A stretch of DNA of 64,000 nt from Salipiger mangrovisoli (GCF_015223355.1 NZ_JADFFK010000003.1:241909-305908); one strand, 5' to 3'. Shown: positions 28,742 to 38,632, counted from the first letter of the stretch. Notes: generated by a model from the sequence alone, not told the origin. Program-made: numbers and translations.

Positions 28742-28770
28742 TTGACGCGATTGTGGGGCCTGAGCCTAGT
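28742..28770 (+). promoter_or_regulatory. Possible sigma-70 promoter of ispG
   Basis: TTGACG (28742-28747) and CCTAGT (28765-28770) are separated by 17 bases, just past the RodZ-like stop codon. The -35 is good and the -10 weak. ispG may thus be transcribed separately as well as by read-through. Confidence 0.45.
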
Positions 28771-28859
28771 TCCTGCGGCGCTCGCCTCTGGTTTCGCACG
28801 GCTGTGGGCGCTATGTTGAGGCCGAATACCAACGTATGCCCTCAGGAGGCTTCTCGTCC

Positions 28860-29993
28860 ATGAGCCACAATCCGATCCGCCCCTGGCGCAGCATCGAGCG
28901 CCGCAAGTCCCGGCAGATCATGGTGGGCAATGTGCCGGTGGGGGGCGATGCTCCGATCAGCGTCCAGACGATGACCAACACCATCACCACCGACGTGAAG
29001 GCCACGGTCGAGCAGGTGCAGCGCGCCGCCGAAGCCGGGGCAGACATCGTGCGCGTCTCGGTGCCCGACGAGGCCAGCTCGAAGGCGCTGAAGGAGATCG
29101 TGCGCGAGAGCCCGGTGCCGATCGTCGCGGACATCCATTTCCACTACAAGCGCGGCATCGAAAGCGCCCTTGCCGGTGCCGCCTGCCTGCGCATCAACCC
29201 CGGCAACATCGGCAGCCCCGAGCGCGTGCGTGAAGTGATTGCCGCAGCCCGCGACAACGGCTGCTCGATGCGCATCGGGGTAAACGGCGGGTCGCTGGAA
29301 AAGCACCTGCTGGAGAAATACGGCGAGCCGTGCCCCGAGGCGATGGTCGAGTCCGCACTCGATCACATCCGCATCCTCGAGGACAACGATTTCCACGAGT
29401 TCAAGATCTCGGTGAAGGCCTCGGACGTGTTCCTTTCGGCCGCCGCCTACATGGGCTTGGCGGAAGCGACCGACAAGCCCATTCACCTCGGGATCACCGA
29501 GGCGGGCGGGCTGACCTCGGGCACCATCAAGAGCGCCATCGGCCTTGGCCAGCTGCTGTGGATGGGCATCGGTGACACGCTGCGCGTCTCGCTTTCCGCC
29601 GACCCGGTCGAAGAGGTGAAGGTCGGTTACGAGATCCTCAAGTCGCTTGGGTTGCGTCACCGCGGGGTCAACATCATTTCCTGCCCGTCCTGCGCGCGGC
29701 AGGGCTTCGATGTGATCAAGACCGTCGAGGCGCTGGAGCAGCGTCTCGAGCACATCAAGACGCCGATGTCGCTGTCGATCATCGGCTGCGTGGTGAACGG
29801 GCCGGGCGAGGCGCTGATGACCGACGTCGGGTTCACCGGCGGCGGTGCGGGCTCGGGCATGGTCTACTTGGCGGGCAAGGCCAGCCACAAGATGTCCAAC
29901 GAGCAGATGATCGAGCATATCGTCGAGGAAGTCGAAAAGAAGGCCGCCCAGATCGAGGCCGAGGAGGCCTCGAAAGCTCAGGCCGCGGAGTAG
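28860..29993 (+). CDS. ispG: 4-hydroxy-3-methylbut-2-en-1-yl diphosphate synthase (IspG)
   Basis: A 377-residue 4Fe-4S enzyme of the MEP isoprenoid pathway that opens methylerythritol cyclodiphosphate. Cluster ligands are Cys275 and Cys278 in SCPSC, Cys310 in IGCVVNG, and the following Glu in GPGEA. The N-terminal TIM barrel starts at [14 protein letters not shown] lies 10 bases before the ATG, which decides this start over the ATG at 28836. The gene order RodZ-like then ispG is conserved in many proteobacteria. Confidence 0.96.
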   Translation: MSHNPIRPWRSIERRKSRQIMVGNVPVGGDAPISVQTMTNTITTDVKATVEQVQRAAEAGADIVRVSVPDEASSKALKEIVRESPVPIVADIHFHYKRGIESALAGAACLRINPGNIGSPERVREVIAAARDNGCSMRIGVNGGSLEKHLLEKYGEPCPEAMVESALDHIRILEDNDFHEFKISVKASDVFLSAAAYMGLAEATDKPIHLGITEAGGLTSGTIKSAIGLGQLLWMGIGDTLRVSLSADPVEEVKVGYEILKSLGLRHRGVNIISCPSCARQGFDVIKTVEALEQRLEHIKTPMSLSIIGCVVNGPGEALMTDVGFTGGGAGSGMVYLAGKASHKMSNEQMIEHIVEEVEKKAAQIEAEEASKAQAAE

Positions 29994-29997
29994 GCCG

Positions 29998-31365
29998 GTG
30001 CGGCGGTGGGTGCGCGCTCTGGCCGGGCTTATCCCCGCCGCTGGCGAGCCCCTGGATTTCACCGAGCTCCGGAGCCTCGAGGGCATGCGCCGCGCGCAGG
30101 GGCTGATGAGCATCGGGCTGATCTCGAGCGCCACGTTGGCGATCTGGGCCTTCATGGGGGTCGCGCCCTTGCTGCCCTGGCTCTGCGCGATGCTGGTGAC
30201 CTTCGCCCTGCATTCCCACGTGGTGAGCAGCTTGCCGGACCGCGGCGTTCGGCGGCAGCTGCTGCTGCCCGTGGCGACGCTGGTGATTTCGGGACTCGCC
30301 TATATTGCGGGCGGCATGATCCTCTGGATGCAGGACGAGCCGGGCCTGTCGATCCTGTCGCTGATGTTCATCTTCGTGGCGCTGCTCAACACCCTGTCCT
30401 ACCGGGTCCAGATGCGGCTCTTGCTGGTCCTCGATTTGTCGCTCATGGGCATCGGCGTCTTTGCCCGCGCCGGTTGGCTCTGGTATGCCGCGCCGGGCGC
30501 GGCCGACACCATGCTGGTGAGCACGGCGCTGGTGATCTGCTACCTCTATTTCTGCCGCGTGGCCTGGAATGTGCTGCGCACCCGTGAGGACCTGGAAGCC
30601 GCTGCCCGCGCGGCACTCGCCAAGGCGCGCGGCCGCGCGATGGAGCAGCTGACCGGCGGCGTGGCGCATGATTTCAACAACTTGCTGACCGCGGTTCTGG
30701 GGAATATGGAATTGGCGCGTCTGTCGCGCAGCGCCAGCGAGCGCGACGAGCTGATGGACGAGGCCGAGCGCGCCGCGCGGCGGGGGGCGGAACTGACCGG
30801 GCAGTTGCTGGCGATGGCAAGCTGCGCGCGGCTCAGGCCGGTCACGATGTCTGCCAGCGAAGCGTTACACGGCCTGTCCAAGCGCGCGGGCGATCTGATG
30901 ACGCCGGACCATAAGTTGAGCGTCGAGATTGCGCCGGGCCTGCCGCTGATCCGGGTCGACGGGCCGAGGTTGCAGACCTGCCTGCTGGAACTCCTTTCGA
31001 ATGCCCGCGATGCGATGCCGGACGGTGGTGCGATCGAATTGCGCGTTCAACCTTCGGGAGCCGGCGTGTGTTTCGAGCTGCGCGACCACGGCAGCGGCAT
31101 TCCGGCTGATCTGCTGCCGCTCGTCTGCGAGCCCTATTTCACCACCAAGCCAGTGGGCGAGGGATCGGGGCTGGGGCTGGCGATCCTGCGAGGCTTCGCC
31201 GAGCAGTCGGGCGGCACCTTCAAACTGGCCAAGCCCGATTTCGGGCCCGGGACCTGTGCGCGGCTGGTCTTTCCCGCCGCGGCGGATCAATCGAAGGCGG
31301 CGTTGGGACCGGCCGGAGCCGGTCCGCAGCCGAGAACGGCGCGCGTCGCTTCCGCCGCCGAATAG
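29998..31365 (+). CDS. Orphan membrane sensor histidine kinase
   Basis: A 455-residue protein with five to six TM segments in residues 40-190, forming the sensor, and no periplasmic domain of size. The dimerization/phosphoacceptor box is GGVAHDFNNLLTAVLGN (His224). The ATPase part has LLELLSNARDAMPDGG (N box), DHGSGIP (G1) and GEGSGLGLAI (G2). The start GTG lies 4 bases after the ispG stop, so it is probably co-transcribed. No response regulator is nearby and no receiver domain is attached, so its partner is elsewhere. Confidence 0.88.
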   Translation: MRRWVRALAGLIPAAGEPLDFTELRSLEGMRRAQGLMSIGLISSATLAIWAFMGVAPLLPWLCAMLVTFALHSHVVSSLPDRGVRRQLLLPVATLVISGLAYIAGGMILWMQDEPGLSILSLMFIFVALLNTLSYRVQMRLLLVLDLSLMGIGVFARAGWLWYAAPGAADTMLVSTALVICYLYFCRVAWNVLRTREDLEAAARAALAKARGRAMEQLTGGVAHDFNNLLTAVLGNMELARLSRSASERDELMDEAERAARRGAELTGQLLAMASCARLRPVTMSASEALHGLSKRAGDLMTPDHKLSVEIAPGLPLIRVDGPRLQTCLLELLSNARDAMPDGGAIELRVQPSGAGVCFELRDHGSGIPADLLPLVCEPYFTTKPVGEGSGLGLAILRGFAEQSGGTFKLAKPDFGPGTCARLVFPAAADQSKAALGPAGAGPQPRTARVASAAE

Positions 31366-31368
31366 CGC

Positions 31369-32157
31369 TCAGCTGTCCTCGCGGATCTGGTCGAGGATCT
31401 GGCGCATGCCATCAATCGGCACGTAGCCACGCAGCATCTGGTCGCCGAACACGAACGTCGGCGTGCCGCTGATCTGGAGCTTCGACGCCAGCTCGTGCGT
31501 TTCCTTGATGCGGCGGTCCACCTCGGGGTCGGCCATCTTCGCAAGGATGGCATCCGAATCCAGCCCCAACGTGCTCGCCAGTTTCGACAGCACCGGCTCG
31601 GTCGGCTGCTGCTTGAGCGAGATCAGCGCGTCGTGCATCTGCTTGTAGGCGTCGGGCCCGGCAACCAGCATGGTGGCCAGCGCAAAGCGCGAGGAGGTCA
31701 TGGAGTCCTGTCCAAGGATCGGGAACTCCTTGATGATGATGCGGATGTTGCCATCGCTCTTCACCAGTTCCTCGACCTCGGGGAAGGCCTTGCGGCAGTA
31801 GCCGCAACGGTAGTCCGAGAATTCCACGATGGTCACGTCGCCGTCGGGGTTTCCTCCGACCCAGCTGTAGCCGTCGTCGAAGAGCGCGGCCGCGTTGGAC
31901 GAGACCAGCTGGTCATCCGCCGCGGCCTGCTGCTCGGCCTGACGGGCCTCGAGCGCGCTCACCGCTTCCATGATCACCTCGGGGTTGTCGAGCAGGTACT
32001 CGCGAACCTCGGCGCGGAAGGCCTCGCGCTGTTCGGGCGTCAGCTTTTGCAGGTCGAAATCCTGCGCCAGGGCAGGGGGCGCCAGGAGGCCGCTGGCGAC
32101 GGCCAGCGAGGCGGCGGCGCGGCGAAATGCGGTGCGTCGGGTCGTTGGGAACTGCAT
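31369..32157 (-). CDS. DsbA/ScsC-like periplasmic thiol:disulfide oxidoreductase
   Basis: A 262-residue exported protein. The signal peptide (about 1-31) carries two Arg pairs (RRTAFRR), so Tat as well as Sec export is possible. An N-terminal helical ScsC-type segment (about 36-75) may drive oligomerization. The thioredoxin-fold domain has CGYC (Cys118, Cys121) and the cis-proline loop SGTPTF. It could be a disulfide oxidase or an isomerase. It lies 38 bases after the M48 protease gene on the same strand and converges on the kinase with 3 bases between. Confidence 0.88.
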   Translation of the reverse strand: MQFPTTRRTAFRRAAASLAVASGLLAPPALAQDFDLQKLTPEQREAFRAEVREYLLDNPEVIMEAVSALEARQAEQQAAADDQLVSSNAAALFDDGYSWVGGNPDGDVTIVEFSDYRCGYCRKAFPEVEELVKSDGNIRIIIKEFPILGQDSMTSSRFALATMLVAGPDAYKQMHDALISLKQQPTEPVLSKLASTLGLDSDAILAKMADPEVDRRIKETHELASKLQISGTPTFVFGDQMLRGYVPIDGMRQILDQIREDS

Positions 32158-32195
32158 CTTGTCTCCGTCGGTCAGGGGCGCCCGCTCGGGCGGTG

Positions 32196-33536
32196 TCAGC
32201 GGTCTCGTGCGGCGCGCTCTGATGCGTCTAGCACATCCTGCGCGCGGGTCCACGGGGCGGAACCGCGCGGCAGCAGATCCACCGCGCGTTTGGCGTGAAT
32301 TCCGGCATCCTGCATCCGCCCCTCAAGCGCGTAGCGCTGCGCCGTAGCTTCAGAGGCCATGCCGGTATTGTCCGCGCGTGCATAGGCGACCGACAGATCG
32401 CGCAGGATGCGCGGGTCGGCCCAGTCACGGCCCCGGGCTTCTTCCAGGGTCGCGAGCGCGGCCTTGAACTGTCCCGAGGCGAGTTGCGCGCGCCCGAGCC
32501 CGCCGAGGATCTGCGCGTTGCGCGGGGCGAGGGCGCGGGCCTGGGCGTACACGCGGGCGGAGTCGGCGGGGCGGCGTCCCTCCAGCAGGATCTGCCCTTT
32601 GAGATCGTGGTAGAAAGGGTCCTTTGGCCGCAACGCGATGGCCCCGTCGATGGCGCGCAGGGCGCCGGGCAGATCGGACTGCCGATGCCGGGCGATCGCC
32701 TCGCGCATCCGCGCAATGTCCTGGCTGCCGCTGTCCTCCAGACGTCCAAGGGTCCAGCCGGGCGGGCGCAGGAAGGCCGAGAGCTTGCCGCGGGCGCGCA
32801 GGAACCAGTAGTCGGCAGCGGGATCGTTGCGCTCGGGCACCTTGGCGGCAGCGACAAGGCCCTGAGTGGCGCGGAAGCGGTCGCGCGTCAGCGGGTGGCT
32901 ATGCATGTAGGGATCCTGCCGGCCGACGTTCAGCGCTTCCTGCCCGAGGAAAATCTCCTGTACCTGAAGCGCGCCGCGCGGATCGATGCCGGCCTGCACA
33001 AGCGTGCGGATCGAGGCGATGTCGGCCGAACTTTCCTCGGCGCGGGTATGGCCGAGGAAGCTGCGCAGCGCCGAGCTTTGCGTCCCGAGCATGATCCCCG
33101 CCGCGGCATCGCCACGGCCGGTGGCCGCCCCGGCGGCGGCGGCCAGGACCATGCCCAGCCCGGCGGCTGTGCGCGCCGCACGCATGTTGGCCATTCGCTG
33201 GGTGATATGGCCGCCGGTGATATGCGCCGCCTCGTGGGCGATCAGCGCTTGCAGCGACTTGGCGTCGGGCAGCTTCAGGATCAGCCCGGAATGCAGGAAG
33301 ATGCGGGTCGTCTCGGTGACGAAAGCGTTCAGCCGTTCGTCCTTGATCACAAGGACCTCGACCTGCGACGGGCTCAGTCCGGCGGCGCGCAGGACCGGCG
33401 CGGCGATCTCCGAAAGCGCATGTTCGAGGTCGGCATCGCGCAGCATCGTCGCGGCGCGCGCCGATGGCGCCGCAAGCAGCAGCGCGGCCGCGCAAAGCGT
33501 GGCGATGAGGCGCAGCGCGGCGTGGTGTCCCGGCAT
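32196..33536 (-). CDS. M48 family metalloprotease with TPR domain (BepA-like)
   Basis: A 446-residue periplasmic zinc protease. It has a signal peptide (about 1-28), the M48 motif HEAAH (101-105) and the third zinc ligand Glu in TRAEESSAD (about 168). A helical TPR array follows (about 275-440). The layout matches BepA/YfgC, which degrades or assists outer-membrane proteins such as LptD. Its pairing with a disulfide oxidoreductase fits, since LptD assembly depends on disulfides. GGAGG lies before the ATG at 33536. Confidence 0.9.
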   Translation of the reverse strand: MPGHHAALRLIATLCAAALLLAAPSARAATMLRDADLEHALSEIAAPVLRAAGLSPSQVEVLVIKDERLNAFVTETTRIFLHSGLILKLPDAKSLQALIAHEAAHITGGHITQRMANMRAARTAAGLGMVLAAAAGAATGRGDAAAGIMLGTQSSALRSFLGHTRAEESSADIASIRTLVQAGIDPRGALQVQEIFLGQEALNVGRQDPYMHSHPLTRDRFRATQGLVAAAKVPERNDPAADYWFLRARGKLSAFLRPPGWTLGRLEDSGSQDIARMREAIARHRQSDLPGALRAIDGAIALRPKDPFYHDLKGQILLEGRRPADSARVYAQARALAPRNAQILGGLGRAQLASGQFKAALATLEEARGRDWADPRILRDLSVAYARADNTGMASEATAQRYALEGRMQDAGIHAKRAVDLLPRGSAPWTRAQDVLDASERAARDR

Positions 33537-33603
33537 TGACCCTCCCCCGGAAGCTTCGTACTCCGCCCGAAGACGATGTGCCGCGCCACCATGGGAGAGA
33601 GAC

Positions 33604-34749
33604 ATGCGAAACTCAAGCAGGGGGGCTGTTGATCCCTTCATCGTGATGGACGTGATGGAGCAGGCGCGTGCCGCCGAGGCCGCAGGCCGCCACATCATCC
33701 ACATGGAGGTCGGCCAGCCCAGTTCTCCCGCACCCGAGGCCGCCCGCAAGGCACTGGCCGAGGCGATGGAAAACGATGCGCTCGGCTACACCGTGGCGCT
33801 TGGCATCCCCGCGCTGCGCGCGCGCATCGCGCGGCTCTACGGCGAATGGTACGATGTCGATCTCGATCCGAACCGGGTGGTTGTCACGCCGGGGTCTTCG
33901 GGCGGCTTCATCCTGGCCTTTTCGGCGCTCTTCGACGCGGGCGACCGGGTGCTGCTGGGTGCGCCGGGTTACCCGTCTTACCGGCAGATCCTGAAGGCGC
34001 TCGACCTCAATCCGGTGGAAGTGCAGACCGCGCCCGAGAACCGCTACCAGCTCGTGCCGCAGGACATCTCGGGCACCGATTGCGAGGGAGTCATGGTTGC
34101 CTCGCCGGGCAATCCGACCGGCACGATGCTCGGCAAGCCCGAACTTTCCGCACTGGTCGACGCGGCGCAGGCGCGCGGCGCCTCCTTCCTGTCCGATGAG
34201 ATTTACCACGGGATCGACTATGACAAGAAGCCGGTCACCGCACTTCAGGTGTCCGACGACGTCTGCGTGATCAACTCCTTCTCCAAGTATTTCTCGATGA
34301 CCGGCTGGCGGGTCGGTTGGCTGGTGGTGCCCGAGGCGCAGATCCGGCAGGTCGAGCGGTTGGCGCAGAACCTGTTCATCTGCGCGCCCAATGCCTCGCA
34401 GGTGGCGGCACTGGCGGCGATGGACGCACCGGATGAGTTGCAGGCAAACCTCGCCGTCTACGCCCGCAACCGCGCGCTGATGATGGAGCAGTTGCCGAAG
34501 GCGGGCTTCGATCGCATCGCGCCGCCGGACGGCGCCTTCTATGTCTATGCCGACGTGAGCCATCTGACCAAGGACAGCCGGGCCTTCGCCGCCGAGATCC
34601 TCGAGAAGGCCGGGGTGGCGGTGACCCCGGGCCTCGACTTCGACCCGGTTCGCGGGGCAGGGACGCTGCGGTTCTCCTACGCGCGCGGCACGGCGGAAAT
34701 CGAGGAGGGTCTGTCTCGGCTCACCGCGTTCATGGCGGCCCGCGGCTGA
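33604..34749 (+). CDS. Class I/II PLP-dependent aminotransferase
   Basis: A 381-residue fold-type I aminotransferase. It has the family N-terminus HMEVGQPSSPAP, cofactor Asn in ASPGNPTGTML, Asp-Tyr in LSDEIYHGIDY, PLP lysine in NSFSKYFSMTGWRVGW and C-terminal Arg in LRFSYARG. The specificity (aspartate, aromatic or other) is not set by sequence. GGGAGAGAGAC precedes the ATG. It is divergent from the M48 gene. Confidence 0.88.
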   Translation: MRNSSRGAVDPFIVMDVMEQARAAEAAGRHIIHMEVGQPSSPAPEAARKALAEAMENDALGYTVALGIPALRARIARLYGEWYDVDLDPNRVVVTPGSSGGFILAFSALFDAGDRVLLGAPGYPSYRQILKALDLNPVEVQTAPENRYQLVPQDISGTDCEGVMVASPGNPTGTMLGKPELSALVDAAQARGASFLSDEIYHGIDYDKKPVTALQVSDDVCVINSFSKYFSMTGWRVGWLVVPEAQIRQVERLAQNLFICAPNASQVAALAAMDAPDELQANLAVYARNRALMMEQLPKAGFDRIAPPDGAFYVYADVSHLTKDSRAFAAEILEKAGVAVTPGLDFDPVRGAGTLRFSYARGTAEIEEGLSRLTAFMAARG

Positions 34750-34879
34750 TCCGCATCCGCTCGGCGATGCCAGGCGGCCTCCGGCGCGCAAATTGAGCGT
34801 GCGGCAGGCGGCGTGGCAGGTGCGAATCCCGCGAGCCGCTGTTAGGCTCGCCGGCAACAACAAGAAGACAGACAGGCGG

Positions 34880-36118
34880 ATGGGCAGATTTTTTCGGATC
34901 ATCGCGGCAGGCGCGGTTCTTGCCCTGCTGGGCGGAGGCGCGCCGGCACAGGAGCTTGCGCCGGACCGGGCGCTCGGCGGGCAGGCGCGGTTCCTTGCCG
35001 GCTCGGTGACCGAGACCGGCTGGCGCAAGCGCACCGAGCTGACGCTTTCGCTGAGCCAGGGCGTGCCGTGGCGTGCGTTTACCCTGATCGATCCGCCGCG
35101 GCTGGTGATCGACTTCCGCGAGGTCGACTGGACCGGTGCCGAGCCCGCGGCGATGGACCGGTCGGAGGCGGTCGAGGACCTGCGCATGGGACCGTTCCGG
35201 TCCGGCTGGTCGCGGCTCGTCGCCGAGCTGGCGGGGCCGATGATCCTCGACCGCGCCGGGATGGCCGTTTCGGAAGAGACCGGCGAGGCGGAGCTTGCCC
35301 TGCGGCTCGCGACCAGCAGCGCCGAGGTCATGGCCGCGCACTCCGGCCTGCCGCGCGATCCGCGCTGGGACCTGCCCGAGCCGAAGGTCAAGGCCACGCC
35401 CCGCCGCGCCGAGGGTGCCCCGCTACGCATCGTGCTCGATCCCGGCCATGGGGGCATCGATCCGGGGGCGCAGCGCGATGGTCACAACGAGGCGGACCTT
35501 ATGCTCACCTTCGCGCGCGATCTGCGCGACGTCCTGCGCCGGGCGGGCTACGAGGTGCTGATGACCCGCGACGCCGATGTCTTCGTCTCGCTCGAGGGGC
35601 GCGTCGCCCTGGCGCATGACGCCCGCGCCGATCTGTTCATCTCTCTGCACGCCGATGCCATCGAGCAGGGGGTGGCGCATGGTGCCACGGTCTACACGCT
35701 GGCCGACGAAGCCTCGGATGCCGCCTCGGCTGCGTTGGCCGAACGCCACGACCGCGACGACATCCTTGCGGGCCTCGATCTGTCGGGCTCGGACGACCGG
35801 GTCGCCAACGTGCTGCTCGACCTGGCGCGCCTGGACAATGCCCCGCGCGGCAAGGCCTTGGCGGGCCAGCTGGTGGCCGGTATCCGAAACGCTGTCGGGC
35901 AGGTGCACAAGCGCCCGCAACGCCAGGCAGGGTTCTCGGTGCTGAAGGCGGCGGACATTCCCTCGGTGTTGATCGAGGTCGGTTTCCTCTCCACCGAGGA
36001 AGACCTGCGTCATCTTCAGGATCGGGCGTGGCGGGCCGCCATGGCGGCCGGGATCCGGGATGGCATCCTTGCCTGGGCGCTGGAAGACGAGGCTCTGGCG
36101 CGCCTGCGTCGCCATTAG
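34880..36118 (+). CDS. amiC: N-acetylmuramoyl-L-alanine amidase (AmiC type)
   Basis: A 412-residue periplasmic amidase that splits peptidoglycan at cell separation. It has a signal peptide (about 1-24), an AMIN septum-targeting domain (about 35-150) and an Amidase_3 domain (about 183-400). Zinc ligands are His190 ([10 protein letters not shown]), Glu204 (GHNEADL) and His257 (SLHADA), with the catalytic Glu in LIEVGFLS. The insert between the second histidine and the end is the usual regulatory helix. NlpD-like LytM proteins such as the one at 1.3-2.5 kb activate these enzymes. A 7-bp GC hairpin lies at 36136-36154, just past the stop. Confidence 0.94.
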   Translation: MGRFFRIIAAGAVLALLGGGAPAQELAPDRALGGQARFLAGSVTETGWRKRTELTLSLSQGVPWRAFTLIDPPRLVIDFREVDWTGAEPAAMDRSEAVEDLRMGPFRSGWSRLVAELAGPMILDRAGMAVSEETGEAELALRLATSSAEVMAAHSGLPRDPRWDLPEPKVKATPRRAEGAPLRIVLDPGHGGIDPGAQRDGHNEADLMLTFARDLRDVLRRAGYEVLMTRDADVFVSLEGRVALAHDARADLFISLHADAIEQGVAHGATVYTLADEASDAASAALAERHDRDDILAGLDLSGSDDRVANVLLDLARLDNAPRGKALAGQLVAGIRNAVGQVHKRPQRQAGFSVLKAADIPSVLIEVGFLSTEEDLRHLQDRAWRAAMAAGIRDGILAWALEDEALARLRRH

Positions 36119-36324
36119 AGATCACCCTTCAGGGCGGCGGGGCAGACCCCCGCCACCTGACACCGATAGCGTCCCCGCGCCTTCCTGCCTGGGGGGCGTA
36201 CACGCCACGGAAGCCGGGGTGTTGCGGGGGGACGACGACCACGGGCCGAGGCTGTCAAAGAACGCAGCCCCAGCGAGGATTTACGATTGCGGACCGGTAT
36301 GCTTTGCCGTAAGACCCGCCGCAG

Positions 36325-36401
<77 letters not shown>

Positions 36402-36615
36402 CCTTATCAATGACTTAGCGCGTTTTTCTTGCTGGCCATTTCGGCTCGTGTGCCGTTGCTGTGTCAGAACGACCCGCATTTTGTTCTTACGCCGTTCTAG
36501 GTCGGCTGCTCGCAAGCCGATTCCATAGAGCGTGAGCTTGTCTACTCGTCCCATCTGAGTTCTTGAGAGACAAATTGGCTGAGTTCGCTGTTCACGAGTG
36601 ACATGTGCGCGCCTA
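36402..36615. other. tRNA-to-IS spacer
   Basis: This 214-base stretch is less GC-rich than the flanks. No intact gene is seen. A minus-strand frame toward the tRNA encodes a basic peptide with KLTLYGIGLRAADLERRKNK, which could be the end of a decayed integrase-like gene, but no catalytic motif is left to prove it. Confidence 0.4.
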
Positions 36616-36625
36616 GGGTCAGGAC
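36616..36625 (+). repeat. IS left inverted repeat
   Basis: GGGTCAGGAC, preceded by TA. It matches the right end exactly in reverse complement. Confidence 0.85.
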
Positions 36626-36678
36626 CCATTGATTTGGTTGGGCGAGCGTAATTCACCGTTCGAAAACGAGCGGTGAAC

Positions 36679-37473
36679 ATGTCTGATCTTTTCTGGTTGA
36701 GCGATGCGCAGTTGGCGCGTCTGGAGCCTTACTTCCCCAAGTCGCACGGCAAGCCCAGGGTTGATGATCGGCGTGTCCTGAGCGGGATTATCTTCATCAA
36801 TCGCAATGGTTTGCGGTGGCGAGATGCGCCGAGGGAATACGGCCCACACAAGACGCTCTACAACCGCTGGAAGCGCTGGAGGTGAGTGGCCAAACGCCAT
36901 TGGTTCGAGAGAGGCCACGAGCGGGGGTGTCTTCGCCTGGATCATGGCGGGGGTGGCGACCGAGCACGGTGAAGAGACGACCGTGATGATCGACGCAACC
37001 CATCTGAAGGCCCATCGTACGGCGTCCAGCCTGGGCGTCAAAAAAGGGGGCGCGGCCGTCTGACTGGCCGAACCAAAGGCGGCATGAATACGAAGCTGCA
37101 CGCCATCTGCGACAGCCATGGCCGGCCCATCGACCTGTTCCTGACTGCCGGACCCGTCAGCGATTACATCGGGGCGCGTGCCCTGGTCAGCGGGTTGCCC
37201 AAAGTGAAGTGGCTGCTCGGAGATCGTGGCTATGATGCCGATTGGTTCAGAGAAGCCTTGCAGGACAGGAAGATACATCCTTGCATCTTGGGCCGGAAGA
37301 AACGGAAGACGCCCGTCCGGCACGACAAGCGCAGATACAAACGTCGCAACCGGATCGAGATCATGTTCGGCAGGCTCAAGGACTGGAGGAGGGTCGCGAC
37401 CCGTTATGACCGCTGTCCACAAACCTTTTTCTCAGCAATCGCACGCGCTGCGACCGTAATCTTCTGGCTTTGA
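36679..37473 (+). pseudogene. Broken IS427-type transposase
   Basis: Three segments. The first (36679-36885) begins MSDLFWLSDAQLARLEPYFP and stops at KRWR. The second (about 36920-37063, another frame) holds the first catalytic Asp in MIDATHLKAHRTA. The third, back in the first frame, runs through GRLTGRTKGGMNTK to the end, with LLGDRGYDADWF (second Asp) and RRNRIEIMFGRLKDWRR (Glu). The full protein would be about 250 residues. The first break is the 40-bp insertion; the second lies in AAAAAAGGGGG, where one base is missing. A programmed -1 slip at that A6 run could rescue the second break but not the first. Confidence 0.85.
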
Positions 37474-37483
37474 GAGAGAACGA

Positions 37484-37493
37484 GTCCTGACCC
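37484..37493 (-). repeat. IS right inverted repeat
   Basis: GTCCTGACCC, followed by TA. It is the exact reverse complement of the left end. Confidence 0.85.
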
Positions 37494-37657
37494 TAACCTC
37501 AAAGCGCGGACTTTTCAGGGGAGCAGGTCAACACGCAGGTCGAAGGCAGGCAGCAGATGAATGCCCGGTCCGCACTGGAATTCCTTGTCACGGGACAATG
37601 TTGGGGGACGCGCAACAATTGCGGAAACTTGTGATTGAACAGGTCCTGAGAGAGCGT

Positions 37658-38572
37658 TCACTCTGCCAAAGGGTATCGTCGGAAGTACGCGACGAATTTT
37701 TCTGAAATTGGGCTCGGTGCGCGACGTGCAGGTGACAAAAGGTAAATCTTCCTCTCAAGGACGAGGTCAACCACAGGCACGAAAGCAACGCCTGGATCGT
37801 TGAACAGCAGTACGGCATTGCGCGGCAGCAACGCCACGCCGATCCCAGAGCGGATGAGGCAGAGCTGGGCAATGGTCGAATGGCACCGAAGGGAACCGGA
37901 TTTCAACGATTCCGGCAGAGCCGCGTGGGAAGCGAGCAGTCGCGAAGAGCCGGTTTCATGCCCGAGGTGGATGAGCTGCTGCGCGTCAATCTCCGCCAGC
38001 TGCACCTGCGCGCGCCGGGCAAGCGGGTGATCTACCGCGCAGGCAAGGCCGAAGGGGTCAGCGGCGATCTCGACCTGAGAAAGATCCGGCGAGCTGCGGG
38101 CGCGCCCGGCGAAGGCAAGGTCGAGCCTTCCATCGGCGACCATCCCGGCGAGCGTTTCGGCGACGTCGTCATGCAGCGTGACGATCACCTCGGGATGCGC
38201 CGCGCGAAAGGCGGCTATGGCGGGGGCGAGGAGCGGCGTGATCGCCGAAGGCGTGGCCCCGATCCCAAGTGTGCCGCGCAGCCCACGCGCATGGTCCCGA
38301 AGCCGGTTGAGCGACATGTCGAGCGCAGCGAGCAGAGGTTCGGTGTCTTTCAGGAAGTCCAGCCCAAGCGGGGTTGGGGCCGGTGGACGGCTGCGGCGGT
38401 CGAAAAGTGCGCCGCCCGCGATCTCCTCGATTTGCCGCACGGTTTCGGTCAGGGCCGAGGGCACCACCCCAAGACGGTCCGCGGCACGGGCAAAGCTGCC
38501 CTCGGCCCAGATGGCGTGGATGGCGCGCAGGTGGCGCAGGTTGAAATTCGTATTTTCTGAATCAATCTTCAT
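37658..38572 (-). CDS. LysR-family transcriptional regulator
   Basis: A 304-residue regulator. The N-terminal winged HTH is RHLRAIHAIWAEGSFARAAD (about 13-32) with the recognition helix near SALTETVRQIEE, and the C-terminal ligand domain spans about 95-300. The start at 38572 gives MKIDSENTNFNLRHLRA, a normal N-terminus. It is divergent from the D-2-hydroxyacid dehydrogenase gene with 60 bases between, so it very likely controls that gene. The 3' end lies close to the IS element. Confidence 0.9.
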   Translation of the reverse strand: MKIDSENTNFNLRHLRAIHAIWAEGSFARAADRLGVVPSALTETVRQIEEIAGGALFDRRSRPPAPTPLGLDFLKDTEPLLAALDMSLNRLRDHARGLRGTLGIGATPSAITPLLAPAIAAFRAAHPEVIVTLHDDVAETLAGMVADGRLDLAFAGRARSSPDLSQVEIAADPFGLACAVDHPLARRAQVQLAEIDAQQLIHLGHETGSSRLLASHAALPESLKSGSLRCHSTIAQLCLIRSGIGVALLPRNAVLLFNDPGVAFVPVVDLVLERKIYLLSPARRAPSPISEKFVAYFRRYPLAE

Positions 38573-38632
38573 AAGTTTCAATTTCAAAGAATATAGGTCT
38601 TCGGTCAATATGCCGCCAGACAGGAGACCCAG

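Larger units (their letters stand above)
36616..37493 (+). mobile_element. IS5-family (IS427-like) insertion sequence
   Basis: An 878-bp element bounded by perfect 10-bp terminal inverted repeats GGGTCAGGAC/GTCCTGACCC and flanked by TA on both sides, a likely target duplication. It encodes one DDE transposase of the IS427 type in three pieces across two frames. A 40-bp insertion at 36880-36919 and a one-base loss near 37046-37050 break it. It lies 215 bases past the tRNA and separates the housekeeping half from the catabolic half of the window. Confidence 0.88.

Noticed and set aside
36402..36615. Integrase remnant beside the tRNA
   Set aside because: The peptide shows no tyrosine-recombinase R-H-R-Y motif, so it is kept only as an unproven spacer.
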